A DNA stretch of 64,000 nucleotides from Fulvia fulva (Eukaryota; Ascomycota; Dothideomycetes; Mycosphaerellales; Mycosphaerellaceae): NCBI RefSeq assembly GCF_020509005.1, contig NC_063021.1, forward strand, positions 2,480,001 to 2,544,000. Direction: 5' to 3'. Position numbers and translations under genes: made by a program. The notes under the pieces are model-generated. The model ran no database searches, was not told where the DNA came from, and saw nothing but the letters and a program-made list of their open reading frames with translations. This document shows positions 58,611-64,000 of this stretch, piece by piece. Within the stretch, counting starts at the first letter, position 1; the number at the start of each line of letters is the position of its first letter.

Positions 58611-60200
58611 AAGCGATGCCGCGTATATATAGCGGCGAAGTTAAGGGATCCTATCCTCGTAGTTATATAGCGTAGATACGACTTGCTTAAGAGTTATATT
58701 GACTATGTCCTCGTTTATAATACGGTTGTTTTAGCGCGAGTTTAACTTACGGAGTAGGAAGTCCTTCTCGAGTTTCTTTTCCTTCGCGCCGTTATTAAGG
58801 TTAACGATATTAGCGTTCTTACGGAAGGATAGGTAGAAGTTACTAAACTTCTCCTTATTACCCTACTATAGACTATTAAGCTTAGTTATAGTATTAGTAT
58901 AGGTATTACGGGTACCGTAGCGCCGGGCTAGATCGTCTATTATCTTATCTATAGAAGCGTACTAAGTAGTCGTACCTTCTATAGACTTAGTAAGACTAGG
59001 GATCTTTAAGTCGATATAGGTCTATCTACGGTTCCTTAACTAGCTCTAGACGTTCTGAAGGGAGTCCTTTACGGTACGGTACTTAGAGGCTTAGAGCTTA
59101 GCTTTAGTAGTACGCTACTACTCTTAGAACTTAATATTGTCGCTCTTTAGATCGAACTTAGTAGGGGCCTTTGGCTCGTTAGAGAACTTGATACTAGTAG
59201 TTATGTCGGCGCCGTAAGTCGTATATACGGAGATAGGGTTACTATCTAAGTCGGTACTTAGGCGATTCTTCCTACTCTTACGACTACCGTCCTTACGGCT
59301 ATTCTTACGGCCCTTATTACCGTCGTCCTCGTCGTCTAATAAGTCCGATAAATCCGGGTCCGACTTCTTCTTATTAGGCTTACCTCTATTCTACCGACGC
59401 TCTAGTAACTCTTTAGACTCGGTTAGCTAAGGTAGTAGGTCTTACTTTTCCTTAGACCGGCTACGGTCCTTCTCTTACTTCTTAAGCTTAGTAATACGCT
59501 TCTCGGCTACTACGAGCTTAGTCTCGGTCTCTACTAGCTTGCTCTCCGCTACCTTATACTACGTACGATATACCTTCTTTATATCTTTAGCCCTCGTAAG
59601 CTCGTCTAGGTCGATAATAATAGTATTATCGTGCTTAGCGAGCTCCTCCTTTAGTCGCGTAACCTCCTCTTCTAGGGACTATCTAGTCGCCTATTCCGTA
59701 TCGATTATATCCTCGAGTCGGTCTATCTAGTCCTTAGTATCTTACGCCTTACGAAGGTTAATACGGTTAGCTATATCGAGCGTAGTATTAAGCTTATACG
59801 TACGTCGGTAATCGGACTCGATATTATAGAGGATCTTATAGATCTACTAGGGATAGTTATTAACCGTCTTCTTGAACTTGTCTATATTCAACCCGTTTAA
59901 CGAGTCGAAGGCTTCCTAGAAGTTGTCGATAGTAACCCTCCTCTTCCTCGGTACCTTAGTACCCTTATCTTCTGTCTTATCCTCGACAAACTCCGCCCTA
60001 TATAGGTTAGCCAAGTTTAGCTCTATCTCGACCTCCTTTTCCTTAATCGCCTTGAGTTAGTCGAACACCTTCTTATACTACTTACGGTACTAGTTATTCT
60101 CGTCGAGGAGCTTATTTACGATATCCTCTTTACGTCCTTAAGTCTACGTCGCCGGGTTCGCGCTATTATTATCGGGCGGATCGGGTAGTAGGGTAAAGAA
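58611..60200 (-). pseudogene. Ty3/gypsy gag, RIPed
   Basis: On the minus strand, through stops, a capsid-like domain reads KEKFSNFYLSFRKNANIV near 58850 followed by EKKLEKDFLLRKLNSR, as in retrotransposon gag (Retrotrans_gag) domains of fungal gypsy elements. Upstream (about 60100-59400) lies a long charged, coiled-coil-like region. It is comparable in layout to the gag fragment at 10945-11850. It belongs with the pol at 56932-53625, separated only by LINE-C copy 5. Confidence 0.7.
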
Positions 60201-60645
60201 GGATGATCTATTAAGGGACGCGCGATAAACGCGTCTATTACTATTCTCTATACTTACGCCTAGTTCGCCGGTACCGGTCTGTCTCGCTATTACTACTATA
60301 TTAGCTATAATCTACTTCAAGGTACGACTTAGCGAGTACGATACCTAATCTTAGTACTTCCTCGTATACTATCGCTATTTCTCTATAATCTCCCGAATAT
60401 AGCTTCTCGTGTCTCTCTATATATTAGTAATAATCTATTCGAAGTATTATAAGTAGGTATAAGTACGTAGTCGGGTAAGGTATAAGTCGAATAGATGTTC
60501 TATCTAAGAGAGGCGCGGAGGACGAGAGGATTATATACGGGCGCTAAGCCGCTAGTCGGATTAGTTAGCGGGCGCGGGGTCTAGGTACGTACCTACGGGT
60601 TTAAGTAGATATACGCCGGTACGGTAATACGCTTATCCGTTACGA
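60201..60645 (-). other. gypsy leader, possible 5' LTR
   Basis: This is non-coding-looking sequence upstream of gag. On the minus strand it starts TATTACCGTACCGG at 60645, has a TATA-like GTATATAAT near 60530, and shows inverted-repeat texture. It could be the 5' LTR plus leader, but it does not match the 3' LTR at 41824-42017, so the call is weak. Confidence 0.3.
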
Positions 60646-62075
60646 TTAACTAGTAGTCGCGTCTTACTACCTTAGCTCTCTACTAGCCTCGTCCTTCTCC
60701 CTATTACGGGCACTATAGTATTATATACTCCGGGTTCTATAACGGGTGGTTATACTAGTATACTACGCTATATACGTCCGGGACTTTCCTTCTATATAGG
60801 TAGGTACTTAACCCGATATGTTCGGACCTAATCTATATCGCGATGCTTACTTCGGCCCTTATTAGGTCACGGTAGAGTAGGTAGTTATGTCTCTAGAAGG
60901 GGCGTAAGGCTAGGGGTCCTCGATTTAGTAGGGAATTCTCTTTCTATTCCTATTCCTAAAGGTAGCCCGCTACCTACTCTACGAGGCTTTACGTCTTTAC
61001 CTTATTACCCTTTTTCCTCCGTACCTTTTCCTCCTCCTCCTTCCTCTCTAGCTACCCCTAGGTTCGCTTAACGACTTTAAACGTACGTAGGTCGTCTTAC
61101 TTTTAGCTTTAACGTTCCCTAAGGCTAGGTAGTTAGTCGTACCTCCTAGCGATCTTCTCCGTAGAGTCCCGAATAGCTTATTATACTAGATAATCCGCCG
61201 TCTTCCTAGCGTATTAGATCCTCATTCCCTTTATATAATGTTGAATCGGGGGGGGGGGACCCTATCTTGACCTCCGCTACTCTCGTTAGTATTATCTTAT
61301 AGGCTCTTAGTATCCGTCTAAGGCTCGTAGCCTATGTCCGGTTTTAGGGTCCCTCTATCCGCTTTAGGATCGGTTTGCCTACTCCTCCTATCCCCTATAT
61401 CTAGGCCGCGTAGAGTATTACTAGTTTTATAATCGTCTTATATATAATCCTTACCTTATTAAAAGTAGCTCCCTTTATTAACGTTATAAGTCTAGTTATT
61501 ATAGCCTCGATAACCTAGGCTCTATTCTAGGCTTTCCTAATCTAGGGGTTCTAGCTAAGCTTAGGGTCTAGCTAGATTCCTAGGACTCGTAACTCGGGAG
61601 AGGGCTTCGTTACGTAACCCTAGATAGTTACCGTTACTTATATATTATAGTAGGTTCTTACCTTACTAAAGTAGATAAGCTAGTACTTTTCCGGGGCGAA
61701 ACGGGCGCTATGTCGACGTACCTATTCCTCGTATACCTCGTATCTTTCTATAAGTAGCCGGTAGTTTTCTTTAGTCGTCGTTAACTAGGCTAGGATATTC
61801 GTATTATTGACGAACCCCGAGGCCGGCGTCTATAGTAAGGTAAGTAGTGGGATTAGGTCCGCGATAAAGATTAAGAAGAGGATTAGGGATAGTATTAAGC
61901 CCTAGGGGATCCCGTATTCTATATATATAAGGTTGCCCTCCTTACGCTTCCTAAGGATAATCTACGTTATTCTCTCCTTAAGGAAGGAGTTTACGAAACT
62001 TATTACCTACCGCGGGATTCCTTTTTACCGTAGGATATAGAGGAGTCGCTCGTAGTAGACATTATTAAATATCCC
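60646..62075 (-). mobile_element. LINE-E copy 2, fragment, RIPed
   Basis: This matches LINE-E copy 1 from 37090 to 38116, then extends further into the RT: near 61790 an altered FVDD (GFVNNTNILA), near 61900 a mutated GIPQGS, near 62070 GIFNNV. It lacks the 3' UTR and tail, so its left edge is a breakpoint rather than a normal insertion end. It is cut on the right by the copia LTR. Confidence 0.7.
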
Positions 62076-62310
62076 TATTAAGATATAGTATCTTAAAGGG
62101 AGTTTATAATTAGGAAGTGATCTAGTAGCCTAAGGTATCTACGATAACTTAGCTTATAGGGAGATACCTTCTCTCCCCTTTAGCTTAGATAGACATCTAA
62201 TACAATCAATATATTAGTTCCTAATATATTGCTATATACTCGTACTATTAGTTAGTTAAAGATTGATCTCTTACTCTACTCCGCTACTATCTACCCGTAT
62301 CTGTTTAATA
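62076..62310 (+). repeat. second copia-type 5' LTR (235 bp)
   Basis: It starts TATTAAGATATAG (RIPed TGTTAAGA) and ends CTGTTTAATA, the same length and termini as the copia LTRs at 48092 and 53386 but with a different middle. The identical GGTTATAAGCCCGGG primer-binding sequence follows at 62311-62325. Confidence 0.7.
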
Positions 62311-62820
62311 GGTTATAAGCCCGGGTTTATATAGGAATAAGAGCAACCTATATTAGTATAGGTTACTTATATCCCTTACTATCGTAGTAGAAAACATCTA
62401 GGAATTAGAAGTCTACCCCGTCTATCCTATTAAGGAGCTTAGTTCGATACTAAGTAATAGGTAACCTAGATAAGGACTCTATACGGCTTACTTAAAGCTA
62501 ATACCTTGAAGATACTCTATAGGTAGAACTACATCGAGATACTATTAAGAAGGACTTTAAGTAAGTCATTTGAAGCTCTGCTAGGAGAGATAGACCTATG
62601 TCCTAGCCCCGAGACCTTATACTACTCCTTCTTTACTTTACTAAGTAGGCCCTAGTATCTATACCTACGAACTTTCCTATTCTATACTAGAAGCCTTAGT
62701 AGGATCTAGGCTATTACTTTAGAACATATACACCTTGTTCTATTATATCTAATCTATTATAGATTTATACTAAGAGAAGATAGAGGAGAAGGGAGGCAAA
62801 ATCCTAATTCTTAGGAGGGT
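62311..62820 (+). mobile_element. copia-type internal region, 5' part, RIPed
   Basis: This follows the LTR and primer-binding site, so it should be leader and gag of a copia element related to the one at 48092. No clear motif is readable. It ends at the gypsy-type sequence around 62820. Confidence 0.45.
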
Positions 62821-63379
62821 TAGTTAAGTAGGATATAGTATGTCCCGGTACGACCGCGGTCGTCGATATAGTTAATAGCAAAATCCTTACGAGTATTGTC
62901 GGTTAACCTATTCTTATCGAGGTGGTCTCTAATATCGCCCTCGTAGAGCAATACTACGAGGTCAAAAGTGTCTATAATTTCGGGTTAGGTATCCTCTCCT
63001 TCCTACTCTTCTAGGAGCCTATCGAGAACCGCGCGTTCCTTATTAGCGTACTTAGTAAAGGGATCTAGTAGGACGGTATCGTCGGACTAGGTGTACTAAT
63101 CGGATCGCGTAAAAAGTTCTAAGTTTTAAGTTAGTCGCGCGCGGCGCTCGATACGTTAAGTATTCGCGCCGCCGCCGCCGCTAGGGTAACCGGTACCCTA
63201 TAGCCTAGCTATAATATAGTGATACGCCTTCTTAGCGTCTTGATCTAGGGAGAAAGAGAGAGTACTACGCTACTTTTACGCTTGTCCGAGTCGGGGATTT
63301 CGAGGAGTCGTAGTGTCGCGATCTCTAGAGTCTTAAGCGGCGCTAAATATAGTAGCGTCCTTAATATAAGCTATCGAAG
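62821..63379 (-). pseudogene. gypsy-type leader/gag N-terminal fragment, RIPed
   Basis: On the minus strand, downstream of the LTR at 63380-63584, a frame reads ERAVLDRLLEE near 63030 and later LYEGDIRDHLDKNRLTDNT and FAINYIDDRGRTG near 62870. It resembles the N-terminal part of a gag-type protein but I cannot name it. A GCC-repeat patch lies at 63168-63181. Confidence 0.35.
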
Positions 63380-63584
63380 TATTACGAGACTATAGTACGA
63401 GAGTATAAGGGTGTAGTATAAACGAAGTCGATAGCTAAGGAGAGAAGAGAGTCTAAGAACGAGGCCTATACTTAAAGGCCGAGGTATCGGGCGTCGGTAT
63501 TAGGCCGAGCTAAGTTATCCGGGTTATATAACTAGGGGTTACGTAATTAGATTCGAATCCTTTACTTACGGAGCGGCTATGACA
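63380..63584 (-). repeat. gypsy-type LTR related to 41824-42017
   Basis: On the minus strand it starts TGTCATAGCCGCTCCG and ends TCGTAATA. Both flanking thirds match the LTR at 41824-42017, but the middle differs by more than RIP can explain. Leader sequence follows it on the minus strand, so it acts as a 5' LTR. Confidence 0.55.
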
Positions 63585-64000
63585 TTAATCCAGTTTTAAA
63601 GAGGTAGTTTAGTAAGCAATTCGATATCGAAACTCTAAACTTTATACTTAAGTATAAGAGCGGAAAGCCTATCGTACGAATAGTACTACGAGGGGGGGGA
63701 GTACCGGTAGTATCTTTAATATCCGACTCTCTAAACTAGGTATATAATAGGCCTTCGGAGATATTACCCGCGGGTAATATTCCTAACGAGGAAGCTCTAG
63801 CCGCGGTAACTACCGAGGATTAGTAGGAGCTTTAGTATAGAAGATTCGTATACCTAGGTAAAGGATTACTCCGGAACGTCTATAGGGTAAGTAATAAGAA
63901 GGACCCGATTCCTATCCCGGACGAGTATAACTATAAGGTATACTCTATCGCAAATATACGAAAGTTTAAAGACGCTATTATAGAACGAAAGAATAAAAGA
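63585..64000 (+). pseudogene. copia-type pol fragment (GAG-pre-integrase region), RIPed, runs off window
   Basis: The sequence near 63810-64000 is parallel to 50290-50460 of the copia element: DQQELQYRRF-like start, GLLRNVYRVSNKKDPIPIP, YKVYSIANIRKFK. This precedes the integrase zinc finger and catalytic core in copia polyproteins. It probably belongs to the element whose 5' LTR is at 62076, with a deletion and the gypsy-type piece between them. It continues past 64000. Confidence 0.6.

Noticed and set aside
59539..59730. 63-codon plus-strand ORF
   Set aside because: It is antisense to the gag coiled-coil region of the gypsy element.
1..64000. Starship or other giant cargo element, telomere repeats, tRNA or rRNA genes
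   Set aside because: I saw no tyrosine-recombinase captain gene, no TTAGGG arrays and no tRNA or rRNA sequence. Everything identifiable is retroelement or transposon debris.

Overview
This window looks like a repeat-rich, gene-free block from the genome of a filamentous ascomycete (Pezizomycotina). Almost all of it is retrotransposon sequence. Most of that carries the signature of repeat-induced point mutation (RIP): CpA and its complement TpG are nearly absent, TpA is in excess, CpG is retained, and former CAG, CAA and TGG codons read TAG or TAA. No convincing host gene, tRNA or rRNA was seen. All assignments come from reading translations and comparing copies inside the window. Family names such as LINE-1 and LINE-A to LINE-E are working labels.

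Layout: 1-~600 is a less mutated edge with a possible LTR. 740-5786 is a RIPed full-length LINE (LINE-1 copy 1). 5788-5985 is a pogo-like transposase scrap. 6034-10939 is a lightly mutated LINE (LINE-A). 10945-~12340 is gypsy-like gag debris. ~12341-21772 is a RIPed LINE-C copy, split at 13117-18082 by an almost unmutated, full-length, minus-strand LINE-B flanked by a 16-bp target duplication. 22607-24591 and 25678-28524 are 5'-truncated RIPed LINE-1 copies. ~28986-36795 is a RIPed LINE-D, split at 30372-34446 by an unRIPed LINE-C copy with a complete 1,105-codon ORF2 (endonuclease plus reverse transcriptase).

From 36.8 kb to the right end is a nested stack: LINE-E, LINE-C, LINE-1, then the 3' LTR of a minus-strand Ty3/gypsy element. 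That gypsy is interrupted by a full-length minus-strand LINE-C (42068-47051), a complete Ty1/copia element (48092-53619, 234-bp LTRs, 5-bp target duplication) and an internally deleted LINE-C (56933-~58610). The stack ends with a second LINE-E, a second copia 5' LTR and gypsy/copia fragments.

How the parts work: each LINE type has ORF1 (CCHC zinc knuckles, RNA binding) followed by ORF2 (AP-type endonuclease and RT). In the three least mutated copies the two frames overlap by a few bases. Four LINE types (LINE-1, A, B, C) end in a near-constant 31-32-nt hairpin whose stem bases differ compensatorily, followed by AATGA and an (ATCT)n tail. Most insertion sites begin CTATATA or similar, so the tail matches the target. 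The unRIPed copies sit inside already RIPed DNA, which shows transposition after the main RIP episode.
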